Shown one piece after another: positions 31,174-41,928 of a stretch of DNA of 44,501 bases (position 1 is the first letter of the stretch; each line of letters begins with the position of its first letter). The position numbers and the translations under genes are program-made. Under the pieces are notes generated by a model. That model saw nothing but the letters and a program-made list of their open reading frames with translations. It ran no database searches and had not been told where the DNA came from. Origin of the DNA: Mycoplasmataceae bacterium (GTDB taxonomy: Bacteria; Bacillota_I; Bacilli_A; Mycoplasmatales; Mycoplasmoidaceae); assembly GCA_031257095.1 (NCBI GenBank), contig JAIRPI010000010.1, forward strand, positions 1 to 44,501. The letters run 5' to 3'.

Positions 31174-32364
31174 CTATTCGATAGATTTAGCAAAATCACT
31201 AGCAATCTTAGTTGCTTCTTTTAATTGTTCTGCAGTTGGTGAAAAACATATCCTAATGTTTGGTTTATGCACAGTTATTTGTTGGTTGGTTAGCATACTC
31301 TCCATTATCATTTGTGCTTCACCACTTCATCCATAATCACCAAATACTAATGCTTTTTTATTTTTTGCATTAATGACATCAATATTATTAATTAAACAAG
31401 CAATTGGTGGAACAACATTTTTGTTTAGTGTTGGGCTGCCTACGCAAAATGCTTTAGCTTTATTTAAAATAGAAGCAAGTTCTGCTAATGGATAAGCATT
31501 AATATCATATAACTGACATTCAATGTTTTTATTTGCTAACATTATTCCCGATTGAATGGCTTTAGCAATTTGCGCTGTATACCCATATGCTGAAGCATAA
31601 AAAATGGGAATACTTATTTTTGTTGGACTTAATGAACAATGCTTATCATAATAATCACACACATAACTAAACATTCCGTTTTTTGTTAATATTGGTCCGT
31701 GACTTGTACATACATATGAAATATCTAATGACTTAATAATTTCTAATCCTTTTTTAACGTAACTAGGAAATGGGCCAAATATTGCTCCATAGTATTCACC
31801 AACAGCTTTTTGATAAGCGGGTAAATAACTTATTTGTGTATCAATCATTAATGGTTCACAATAATGGCAACCTAAAAAATCACAAGTAAAGATAGTTTTA
31901 GTCTCTTTCATATAAGTGAACATGGAATCTGGCCAGTGCAAAAATGGTGCAACAAAAAATTCCAAAGTGTTGCTCCCAATGTTTAATGTTTCACGATCTT
32001 TAATAACATGAATTTTTAAAGGTAGTTTTAATATATTGGTTAGAAATATTTTACTTGATGCGGTGCAAAATATTTCTATGTTTGGTGCTTTAGTTAATAA
32101 GGTTTTCAATGCTCCAGTGTGATCTGGCTCACAATGATTGACAATCAAATAATCAATTTTTTCAATGGGAACGATTTCTTCAATATTTTTAATGAAGGCA
32201 TTAGTAAATCTTTCGTGACAACCATCAATTAATACATTTTTTTTATCTTTAATAATATATGAATTGTAACTCGTTCCATAATCAGTGCGCATTACAATAT
32301 CAAAAATTCGCATGTTGGGGTTTAAAACCCCAACAGCGTATATACCATTTGTTACTTTGAACAT
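31174..32364 (-). CDS. Flavodiiron protein (class A)
   Basis: 396 residues with one UGA-Trp. The metallo-beta-lactamase-like diiron domain has NHCEPDHTG (His77, Glu79, Asp81, His82), FLHWPDS, TCDFLG and TSHGPI, giving the ligand set. The C-terminal flavodoxin domain (from about residue 250) has FYASAYGYTAQIAKA for FMN. Such proteins reduce oxygen to water or nitric oxide to nitrous oxide. The rubredoxin gene 2 bases upstream is the expected electron donor. The start ATG follows the rubredoxin stop. Confidence 0.95.
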
Positions 32365-32366
32365 GT

Positions 32367-32501
32367 CTACTCTTTGGTAAATTGTGATTTATCAACACCA
32401 CAAGCAGGACAAGTTCAGTCGCTTGCTAATTGATTGAAAGGTTTACTTTCGATTGATTCATCATAAACATATCCACATACTTCGCATTTAAATTTTGCCA
32501 T
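32367..32501 (-). CDS. Rubredoxin
   Basis: 44 residues with UGA as the Trp of DWTCPAC. Two iron-ligand pairs are visible: CEVCGY and CPACG. The usual length is about 52-54; the loop between the pairs is shortened by roughly eight residues, leaving the core intact. AGGAG with good spacing precedes the ATG, and a TATAAT-like box lies about 20 bases up. It forms an operon with the flavodiiron protein and may also feed rubrerythrin. Confidence 0.95.
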
Positions 32502-32596
32502 ATTTTATTCTCCTATGGCGGTATTATATACTAATTGCATGATAAACAAAAAAATATTACAAAACTCGACAAAATTTAGATGTTTTTAAAAATAAT

Positions 32597-32625
32597 TTGA
32601 GAAAAATGGTCAAAAATCTTGTAAT
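32597..32625 (+). promoter_or_regulatory. Family promoter box for copy F
   Basis: TTGAGA, 17 bases, TGTAAT. A leader of about 60 bases follows with a small inverted repeat (GTTTCT...AAGAAAC), longer than in the other copies. Confidence 0.7.
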
Positions 32626-32693
32626 ACTATATATGAGACAGATGAGAATTAATAAGTTTCTATCAAGAAACAACCGTGCGATGAGGTTTAATC

Positions 32694-32915
32694 ATGGCTA
32701 GACAATATAAAATAACAAAAGCAACTTACGAAAAACTAGTGGGTGTCATTTTCGAGTATGCTATAATTGATGATGTGAAAGCGCCGAAATGATTTACTGA
32801 GTTTGTTGAGAAACGATTCGAACCAGAGATTGCCAATATCAAAACTCGATTAAGTGCTTTAGAACATAATGACAAAGTAATCTTTGACATTCTTAAACGT
32901 AATAACCTAAGATAG
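32694..32915 (+). CDS. Small coiled-coil family protein, copy F
   Basis: 73 residues with UGA as the Trp of PKWF. The N-terminus MARQYKITKATYEKLVGVIF is nearly the same as in copy G, as is the DVKAPKWF-x-EFVEK segment. The helix is short (IKTRLSALEHNDKVIFDILK) and ends RNNLR. GAGG lies upstream of the ATG. Copy G follows on the same strand with its own promoter. Function is unknown. Confidence 0.82.
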
Positions 32916-32939
32916 ATTTTATATAAAACTATAACTTTT

Positions 32940-32968
32940 TTGAGAAAAACAGTCAAAATTCTTGTAAT
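32940..32968 (+). promoter_or_regulatory. Family promoter box for copy G
   Basis: TTGAGA, 17 bases, TGTAAT, as for copies B, C and F. Confidence 0.7.
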
Positions 32969-33009
32969 AATATATATGATAACAATAGTAAAATGAAGGA
33001 GTCGAGCCA

Positions 33010-33261
33010 ATGGCTAGACAATATAAAATAACAAAAGCAACGTACAATCGACTCGTCGGAGTGATTTTCGAGTATGCTATAATAAATGATGTGAAAGCAC
33101 CAAAATGATTTAGCGAATTTGTTGAGAAACAATTTAAACCATTGGCTGCTGATGTCACCGATTTAAAACTCAGAATGGCGAATGTTGAAACTCGATTAGG
33201 TGCTTTAGAACATAATGTTGAAGTAATCTTTGACATTCTTAAACGTAATGATTTGCATTAA
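33010..33261 (+). CDS. Small coiled-coil family protein, copy G
   Basis: 83 residues. The first ~45 match copy F almost residue for residue, and so does the ending ALEHNVEVIFDILKRNDL. Between them copy G has about ten extra residues, with (L/V)xxRL(A/G)xxE-type heptads, so F and G differ by a coiled-coil repeat unit. GAAGGAG precedes the ATG. The tandem pair lies between the rubredoxin operon and the mgtA leader. Confidence 0.82.
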
Positions 33262-33293
33262 TTTTTAAACAAAAAAATAATTGATTATTAATA

Positions 33294-33313
33294 AAAATCA
33301 TTATAATGATTTT
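33294..33313. promoter_or_regulatory. 20-bp palindrome over the mgtA -10 box
   Basis: AAAATCATTATAATGATTTT is a perfect palindrome and contains TATAAT at 33302-33307. TTGATT at 33281 is a candidate -35. A perfect palindrome over the -10 box is the layout of a repressor operator; Fur/PerR-type sites look similar. Confidence 0.5.
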
Positions 33314-33324
33314 AAGGAGGATAA

Positions 33325-33387
33325 ATGGGCCAAGAACCTTACGACGAGTTTTCGGGAAAGAACTACTGGTACATTTATCTTTTTTAG
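33325..33387 (+). CDS. Leader peptide upstream of mgtA
   Basis: 20 codons ending in TAG, preceded by a perfect AAGGAGG with 5-base spacing, one of the strongest ribosome sites in the window. The peptide starts MGQEPYDEF and ends in an aromatic run NYWYIYLF. About half of the third codon positions are G or C (GGC, TAC, GAC, TCG, AAC), against few in the neighbours, and Trp is UGG rather than UGA. It lies 30 bases before mgtA. Acidic/proline-rich starts of this kind occur in the enterobacterial MgtL leader, where they stall or destabilise ribosomes at low magnesium; that parallel is an inference. Confidence 0.6.
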   Translation: MGQEPYDEFSGKNYWYIYLF

Positions 33388-33396
33388 TTTAATCCC

Positions 33397-33417
33397 GCAA
33401 GTCGTTTAATAACTTGC
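33397..33417 (+). promoter_or_regulatory. Small hairpin abutting the mgtA start
   Basis: GCAAGT and ACTTGC pair around a 9-base loop; the arm ends at the base before the mgtA ATG. No ribosome site for mgtA is visible nearby, so the hairpin could link leader translation to mgtA translation. Confidence 0.45.
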
Positions 33418-36081
33418 ATGAAAAAAGAAAATAAACAAACAAAAAAACAATTATTTGAAAATACTAAAAATAAATTATTACTTTATGCTAATCAACCAGT
33501 TAATAATGTTTTAAAAGAACTAGACTCATCTTTATCTGGTTTATCAAATGATAAAGTCCCAATATATCAAGAAAAATATGGGAAAAATTTAATTGGTAAC
33601 AAAAATCGTTACCGTTGGTGAAAGTCGTTACTTGAAGCAACGATTTTAAATCCTTTCTCTATTATTTTGATGGCTATTGGCGTTTTAGTCGTTACTGTTC
33701 TTAGTTCGCCTGATTGGTATTCATTTGGTATTATAGTCGCAATTCTTTTAGTAACTGTTCTACTAAAAGTAATCCAAGAAGCGCGTTCGAACAAAGCGAG
33801 TGAAAAATTAAATGAAATGATCGAAAATAAGGCTTTGGTTGAACGGGATAATGTCAAAAAAGAAATTCCTATTGATGAAATAGTACCTGGAGATATTGTT
33901 TGGCTTGCCGCTGGCGATATGATTCCAGCGGACATGATAATTATTAGTAGCAAGGACTTGTTTATTACTCAGTCAACATTAACTGGTGAATCAGAACCTT
34001 GTGAGAAGTTTAATACTAACACAAATAAGAAAACTACTAATCCATTAGAATTAACTAACGTTTGCTACATGGGAACAACCGTGGCTAGCGGGACGGCTTA
34101 TGGGGTTGTTGTAAATACGGCAAATAATACTTATTTGGGTAGGATGGCAAAAACCATTAGTAAGAAACGAACACGTACAAGTTTTGATAAAGGAATTAGT
34201 AGTGTCAGCTTATTATTGATGATTACAACCATCGTTATGGTAATTACCGTGTTCTTATTACAGGGTTTTATTTCCCATGCACACGACCGGTGAATTCAAG
34301 CGTTAACATTCTCTTTAGCGTTGGCGGTTGGTTTAACTCCCGAATTATTACCGATGATTCTTACTGCGAATTTAGCTAAACAATCGTTTAAGATGGCTAA
34401 GCAAAAAACGATTGTCAAAAACATTAACTCTATCCAAGCGTTTGGGGCAATGGATGTGCTATGTACTGATAAAACAGGTACATTAACTGAAGACCACATT
34501 GTCTTAGAGCGCCATATTAATGTAGAAGGTAAAGATGATAAACGTGTTTTAATGTATGGTTTTTTAAATAGTCAATTTCAAACAGGGTTAAAAAACGTTT
34601 TGGATCGTGCGATTATTGATAAAGCAAATAGCGAACACGTAAGTAACATTTGTAATCAATTTGTTAAAATTGATGAAATCCCTTTTACTTTTACTAGAAG
34701 AAGAATGTCAATCATTATCGATGAAAAAGATAATAACGACAATATTCGTTTAATCACTAAAGGAGCAATCGAAGAAATACTAAAAATTTGTACGGTTGCT
34801 GAATATAAAGGAAAAGTTGTTAAAATTGATAAAAAATTAAAAGAAAAAATTTTAACAACAACAAAATTAATGAATGAACAAGGGATGCGTGTTATTGGTG
34901 TTGCCACCAATAATATAAAATTATCAGCCAAACACCAATTTAGCGAAAAAGACGAAGTTAATATGAAATTAATTGGATATATCGCTTTACTTGACCCGCC
35001 GAAGTTTTCTGCTAAATCTGCCATTCACGATTTACAGAAAAAAGGTGTACAAGTAAAAGTATTAACTGGTGACAACGACATTGTTGCTCGTTATATTTGT
35101 GAACAAGTTGGTATCCGTGGAGCAAAAGTTCTATTGGGCGAGCAAATTGAAAATATGACTGATGAACATTTGCGAAATGTTGTGATGAAATATAGTATTT
35201 TTGCTAAATTAGCACCAGATCAGAAAGTGCGAATTGTTAATGCTATTAAATCCATGAAACATAGTGTTGGTTTTATGGGCGATGGAATTAATGATGCTGG
35301 AGCAATGCGCGCAGCTGATTTGGGTATTTCTGTCGATACAGCCGTTGATATTGCTAAAGAAAGTGCGGATATCATCTTGCTCGAAAAAGATCTTAATATC
35401 CTAGGCAAAGGATGTGTAGAAGGAAGAAAAACATACGCTAACATTATTAAATATATTAAGATGACTGTTTCTAGTAATTTTGGGAATATGTTATCAATGC
35501 TTGTTGCTAGTATATGATTAGCAAGCTTTAATATTTTACCAATGCGGCCTGAGCAAATATTGTTGTTGAATCTTATCTACGATCTGGCGCAAATATCATT
35601 ACCATGAGATAATGTTGATGAAGATTTTTATTCAAAGCCACGGAATTGAAATGCTAGTTCAATATTAAAATTCATGTTATTTATCGGTCCGATAAGTTCC
35701 ATCTTTGATATAACAACATTTCTAATATTATTTTATGTACTAAAAATCAATGATGGTAATAAGGCAAATGATTTATCATTTTTCCAAACAACATGATTTT
35801 TAGAAAGTTTATTAACACAAAGTGCAGTTATTTTAGTTCTGCGTTCGAACAAACCACCTTTTATCCGCACAAGACCATCAGCGGCAGTAGTTACTTCGGT
35901 CTTTATTACAACTATTGTGGGGTTAATTTTATCATTAACTCCTCACTTAGAGCCGATATTTGTTTCATTAACAATCCACCCAATTATCTTGCTTTATATT
36001 ACCGCAATTATTGTTGGTTATGCGACAACTGCGCAACTATCGAAAATGCTTTATATTAAATTGTTTAAATCTTGGTTGTAG
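33418..36081 (+). CDS. mgtA: Magnesium-translocating P-type ATPase (MgtA/P3B type)
   Basis: 887 residues with UGA-Trp. The N-terminal cation ATPase domain is followed by TM segments, the actuator loop ([12 protein letters not shown]), TM4 with [10 protein letters not shown], the phosphorylation Asp351 in DKTGTLT, the nucleotide domain, [19 protein letters not shown], and six C-terminal TM segments from about residue 690. [10 protein letters not shown] and [20 protein letters not shown] point to P3B magnesium pumps more than to calcium or potassium types. It follows a leader ORF and hairpin. The convergent pgk stop is one base away. Confidence 0.9.
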
Positions 36082-36082
36082 T

Positions 36083-37321
36083 TTATTTATTTTGAATACA
36101 TTCAATCCCAGGAAGTGGTGAACCTTCAATAAACTCTAATGAAGCACCACCACCGGTTGAAATAAAACTATAGTCATTTTCGCTATAACCCAACGTTACG
36201 ATGGCTGTTGCGCTATCACCACCACCAATTAAAGTAAAAGTTCCATGAGAAACTGTTAAGTTTTTTAAACACTCACAAATAGCTTTCGTTCCTTCTTGAA
36301 AATTATTAAATTCAAATACTCCACATGGGCCATTTCAAAATACTGTGCCGGCATTTTGTAATTGTTTTGTAAATAATTTTATTGTTTCTTTACCAATATC
36401 TAATCCCATTACACCTGCTAGTCCTTGTTCTTTCGTACGATATATTGGTTTGACATCAGCAAATGTTTCACCGCACATAAAGTCGATTGAAACATTAATC
36501 TTATCGCCACCCTTAGCTAATATTTGCTTAGCACTATCGAGCATTTCAGGCTCATATAATGATGTGCCAATATCAACGCCTTGCGCTTTTAAAAAGGTAT
36601 AGGCCATACCACCACAAATTAAAATCTTGTCAGCAATATTTAATAAATTGTCAATAACTTTAAGTTTATCACTAACCTTTGCCCCGCCTAATATTGCGAC
36701 TACTGGTCTAACCGGATTGTTAACAACCCTTGACAAATTCTTAATTTCTTTTTGAATTAATAATCCGATACAACTAGTTTCAATGTTGTTAGCAATACCA
36801 ACGTTAGAAGCATGTTTACGATGTGATGTACCAAATGCATCGTTAACAAAAACTTCTGCTAAAGATGCTCATTCTTTACCGAGGTTGTTATCACATTTAG
36901 ATTCTAACTTAACAACTTCACCATTAGCATTAACATCGTTATATCTTGTGTTTTCTAACAAGATAACATCCTTTGGTTTCATCAATTTAACTGCATCAAC
37001 AACTAATTGACCGGTGCTTGTTGGGATAAAGGTTACATTAACATCATTAATCAATTTAGCTAATTCACTAGCAATAGGTTTTAATGATTTTTTATTTGAT
37101 TTAATGTCATCGATTGATTTAATTCGTGATAAATGACTTAAAAGAATAATTTTACAATTGTGTTTGATTAAATATTCAATTGTGGGAATGGCAGCAGCAA
37201 TACGTTTATTGTCTTGAATAACACCATCCTTAATGGGAACATTAAAGTCGACACGAACAATAACGGTTTTGTTGTCTAATATAACATCGGATAATGTTTT
37301 TTTAGAAAGAATGTCTTGCAT
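36083..37321 (-). CDS. pgk: Phosphoglycerate kinase
   Basis: 412 residues with UGA-Trp. Landmarks are [34 protein letters not shown], the hinge [15 protein letters not shown] and the C-terminal PGIECIQ. It makes ATP from 1,3-bisphosphoglycerate, one of two substrate-level steps in glycolysis. The ATG is one base after the gap stop, so gap-pgk is an operon with pgk second. Confidence 0.97.
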
Positions 37322-37322
37322 A

Positions 37323-38330
<1,008 letters not shown>

Positions 38331-38346
38331 CTACGAAAATATCTGG

Positions 38347-38352
38347 TATAAT
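38347..38352 (+). promoter_or_regulatory. TATAAT -10 box of the lipoprotein gene
   Basis: Perfect TATAAT ending 6 bases before the ATG at 38359, so the transcript is probably leaderless. Confidence 0.55.
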
Positions 38353-38358
38353 ATACAT

Positions 38359-38851
38359 ATGAGAAAAATAAATTTATACAAGAGCTTGTCTCTTGTTTTA
38401 ATAGGGGGGGGGTGCTTTAGCAGCCATTCCCATTGCATTAACAAGTTGTAAGAAAAAAGATAAGGGTGGTGAGGATTTAAAAAAAGTTGATAAATATTTG
38501 AATTTAACTTCAAATAAAGTTACATGGGGTGGGGACGTTACCTCACAGAAACAAGGTAGTAATTCAATTGGAACTCTTAAAGTTGAAAATACGATGTTAA
38601 TTGGTTTTTGTACGAATTCTAATCCGAAGGTTAATATTGATAATAAAAATGAAATTTTCATTACGGGTGCTAATTCTTCGGGAGTGAACTTTATTAAAAT
38701 CATATTCAATCCAACCGATCCAACAACATTACCAGTTAATACTGGAACCTATACATTAACATTTGAGGCAACGATAACAAATCTCGATAGTCCATTTACA
38801 CCAATAGAAAAATTCATTATTACTGGTATTGAATTGGTCGTTACGGCCTAA
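38359..38851 (+). CDS. Phase-variable lipoprotein, in the OFF state here
   Basis: From ATG 38359 the frame begins MRKINLYKSLSLVLIGGG and then stops at a TAA after 30 codons. The tract at 38404-38412 has nine G. With eight (or eleven) G the frame continues as GGGALAAIPIALTSC, a textbook signal peptide with a TSC lipobox, into the 117-residue frame that ends at 38851 (163 residues in all). The mature part is polar, beta-rich and has no Trp codons read as UGA; it ends in repeats of Thr/Ile-rich strands that suggest an Ig-like fold. I do not recognise the family. A sequencing error in the tract is the alternative. Confidence 0.8.
38404..38412 (+). repeat. Poly-G tract of 9 in the lipoprotein signal sequence
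   Basis: Nine G in an AT-rich genome, located between the hydrophobic core and the lipobox. Gain or loss of one base changes the reading frame; eight G restores it. Confidence 0.9.
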
Positions 38852-38951
38852 TTTTGTTTCATTTAAAAAAATCTAATTTGAAATCTGTAAATCTTTACAA
38901 ACAATTCATATCAGTTTACTTACTTAATATAATAGATACGCCAATTAATCA

Positions 38952-41879
38952 ATGTTCGTTAATCTCTGAAACCATACATGTTATAGTTTACTCTCATCAA
39001 CAACACGAATAGATGATTTAATTCAAAGTGCAATAGACAATAAACAGAAGTATGTTGCTATGATTGATAGCGATAACATGCATGGTTCAATTGAATTTTA
39101 TCATGCATGTAAGAAAAATAACTTATTGCCAATTATTGGTTTACAAATAGAAGTTGACAAACAGACTATTCTTTTATTTGCATTGAATAGTAATGGTTTT
39201 CATAATCTTGTGAAAATCTCATCATTTATTTTAACCAATAAAGATAAAAGTGCATGAGATTGAAAGGATTTTATTGATGATATTGTTGTTGTTGTTAACA
39301 ATATTGACAACTACAAAGATCTAAAAAAGCATAAGTATCTCTATAGCTATGAACAAAATGCTAGTAACCCCATTGCGATAAAGGAATGTTTTTGCCAGAC
39401 AAAAGAAGATTTATACTTTTTAGATATTTTATATTGTTTAAATCACGACCTTTTGTATGATGACATGGAAGAAGATAAAAAACATAATGATGTTTTTATT
39501 TCTCATGAGCACATTAAAAAAGTATTTAGTGAACAAGCATTAAAAAATTTAGAAGAGTTATTGCCTCATTTTAATCTTGAATTAGATCTAAATAAACAAA
39601 TGCATTTCACCAAATACAACGAGAAATATAAATCAATTGATTTATTAAAAACTCATTGCAAAGAAGGTTTAAAATATCGATTAACTAAATACCAATACCC
39701 TAATTACCCGTTAAGTTACATTAACCAATTAAAACACGAACTAGAAGTTATTGAGCAAATGAATTTTGCTGATTACTTTCTTGTTGTTCAAGACTATGTT
39801 AATTTTGCCAAGCAAAATGGGATATTAGTTGGGCCTGGAAGAGGAAGCGCAGCAGGTTCACTAATATCCTATTTACTAGGAATAACGGCCATTGATCCAA
39901 TTCAATATGAATTAATTTTTGAAAGATTTCTAAATTCATCAAGAAAATCAATGCCAGATATTGACGTTGACTTTCTTGATGAACGAAGACAAGAAGTTAT
40001 TAATTATATGTTTGAAAGATATGGGTATGAAAAAACAGCACACATCATAACTTTTCAAACAATAAAAGTAAAATCAGCAATTAAAGATGCGGGAAGAGTC
40101 TTGGGTTATAATTTTAAAACTTTAAATCAAATTACTGCGCATTTTCCATTCATGATTGAAGAAATTAATGGTGAACAATTGAAACAAATGATTGAAGGTA
40201 ACAAAGCATTATCATTAATTGCAAAACAATATAAAGAATTGTTTGCCGTCGTTTTTAAGATAATTGGCATTCCACGACAAATTGGTGTTCATGCAGCGGG
40301 AATTGTCATTGGTGATCAACCATTATGAAACTTAATTCCCGTTGCTGCATATAGTGATGGAACTTTAATTACCCAATACCCAATGGAATATTTAGAGGCA
40401 TTTGGATTAATTAAAATGGACATTCTCGGTTTAAGTAATTTAGCAATTATTGATAAAACAATTAAACTAATTGCTAACACGCATCATATCAAAATTGATA
40501 TTCATAATATTCCACTTGATAATACGAAAGTATTTGATCAATTATCTAGTGGGGATACAGTTGGTATTTTTCAATTTGAATCAGATGGAATGACTAATTT
40601 GATGACCAAAATAAAACCACGCACAATTGAAGATTTATCTATTGTGTCATCATTATATCGTCCCGGCCCACAAAAAAACATCAACACTTATATTGAAAAT
40701 CGTAATCATCCAGATAAGATTAAATACTTAAATGATGATTTTAAAAAGATTTTAAGCCCAACTTTCAATATCATTATCTACCAAGAACAAGTTATTGAAA
40801 TAGCAAAAAAAATTGGTAGTTTCAATAATGTTGAGGCAGACAACTTTCGTAGAGCAATAACTAAGAAGGACACTACCCAATTAACAAACTTTAAAACAAC
40901 ATTTATTAAAAATGGCCAACAACACGGATATACTGACAAGCAATTAGAGGAATACTATGCATACATTTTAAATTTTGGTGAATACGGTTTTAACCATTCG
41001 CATTCAATTGCTTATGCATATGTTTCTTATTGACTTGCTTACTTAAAAACGATGTATCCATTAGAGTTTTTAACAACCCTGTTAAACAATTGTAATGGGG
41101 CAATCGATAAAATTAAGGGATATGTGCAATATCTTAAAACAAAAGGAATTAAATTACTACCACCATCAATCAATGATTCACAATTTGAATTTAGTGTCCA
41201 CCATAAAGATATCGTTTTTGGTTTAAGTGCGGTTAAAGGATTGGGAATTAGTGTTATCACTAAAATCATAACTGCACGTGAAAAAGTGGGTGGTGCATTT
41301 AAAGATTACCAACACGCAATCAAAGAATTAAACGATAACGGCGTTGGTTTAAAAACAATTGAAACGTTAATTAAGATTGGTGCATTTGATTGTGTGTTAA
41401 ACGGTAAGACACGATATTGATTATTAATGAACTACGAATCTTTCTTTGAAAAAATAGTTAGTTTACCAATTAACGAGGTAACTGTTAACGAAGAAATCAA
41501 TCGCCAATTAGAACAATACCAATATGAGTTAATTGGGTTGTCATTTAACGAACATCCATTAACAAAAATTAAAGCTAATTACTTATCTTCTAAGAAAATT
41601 GTTGATTTAGCCAAAGCAACAACAATTGGCCAGGTTTATAATGTTATTGTAACATTAGCAAACCTACGAACAATAAAAACAAAAACCGGTTTAGATATGG
41701 CATTCTTAACCATTGAAGACGATACATATTTAATTAATAAAGTAGCCTTATTCCCCGGTTTATATACAAAACTATACCCGACATTAGCGATAAATGAGAT
41801 CTATACAATGACTATCAAACCAACCACCCAGGGATACCAATTGTTATCTGCTGATAAAATTAGTAAATTAAAGCATTAG
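38952..41879 (+). CDS. dnaE: DNA polymerase III alpha subunit, DnaE type
   Basis: 975 residues with UGA-Trp. The polymerase core is intact: GPGRGSAAGSLISYLLGITA near 294-313, catalytic PDIDVDF near 335-341 and a second Asp further on, AKLKT-like helix, then helix-hairpin-helix (GVGLKTIETLIKIGAFD) and OB fold (IGQVYNVIVTLANLRTIKTK). The PHP domain is degenerate: the usual HLHVHTEYS reads NLWNHTCYS and TDHGNM reads IDSDNM. In low-GC bacteria DnaE extends primers before handing over to PolC (21258). Start ATG 38952 gives the standard FVNL opening. Confidence 0.95.
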
Positions 41880-41928
41880 ATAAATGTTTTTTTAATATCG
41901 AATATGAATATTTAATCATAATATCTAT

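Noticed and set aside
31112-31336. Plus-strand ORF starting in tRNA-Gly
   Set aside because: It overlaps the tRNA and is antisense to the flavodiiron gene end.
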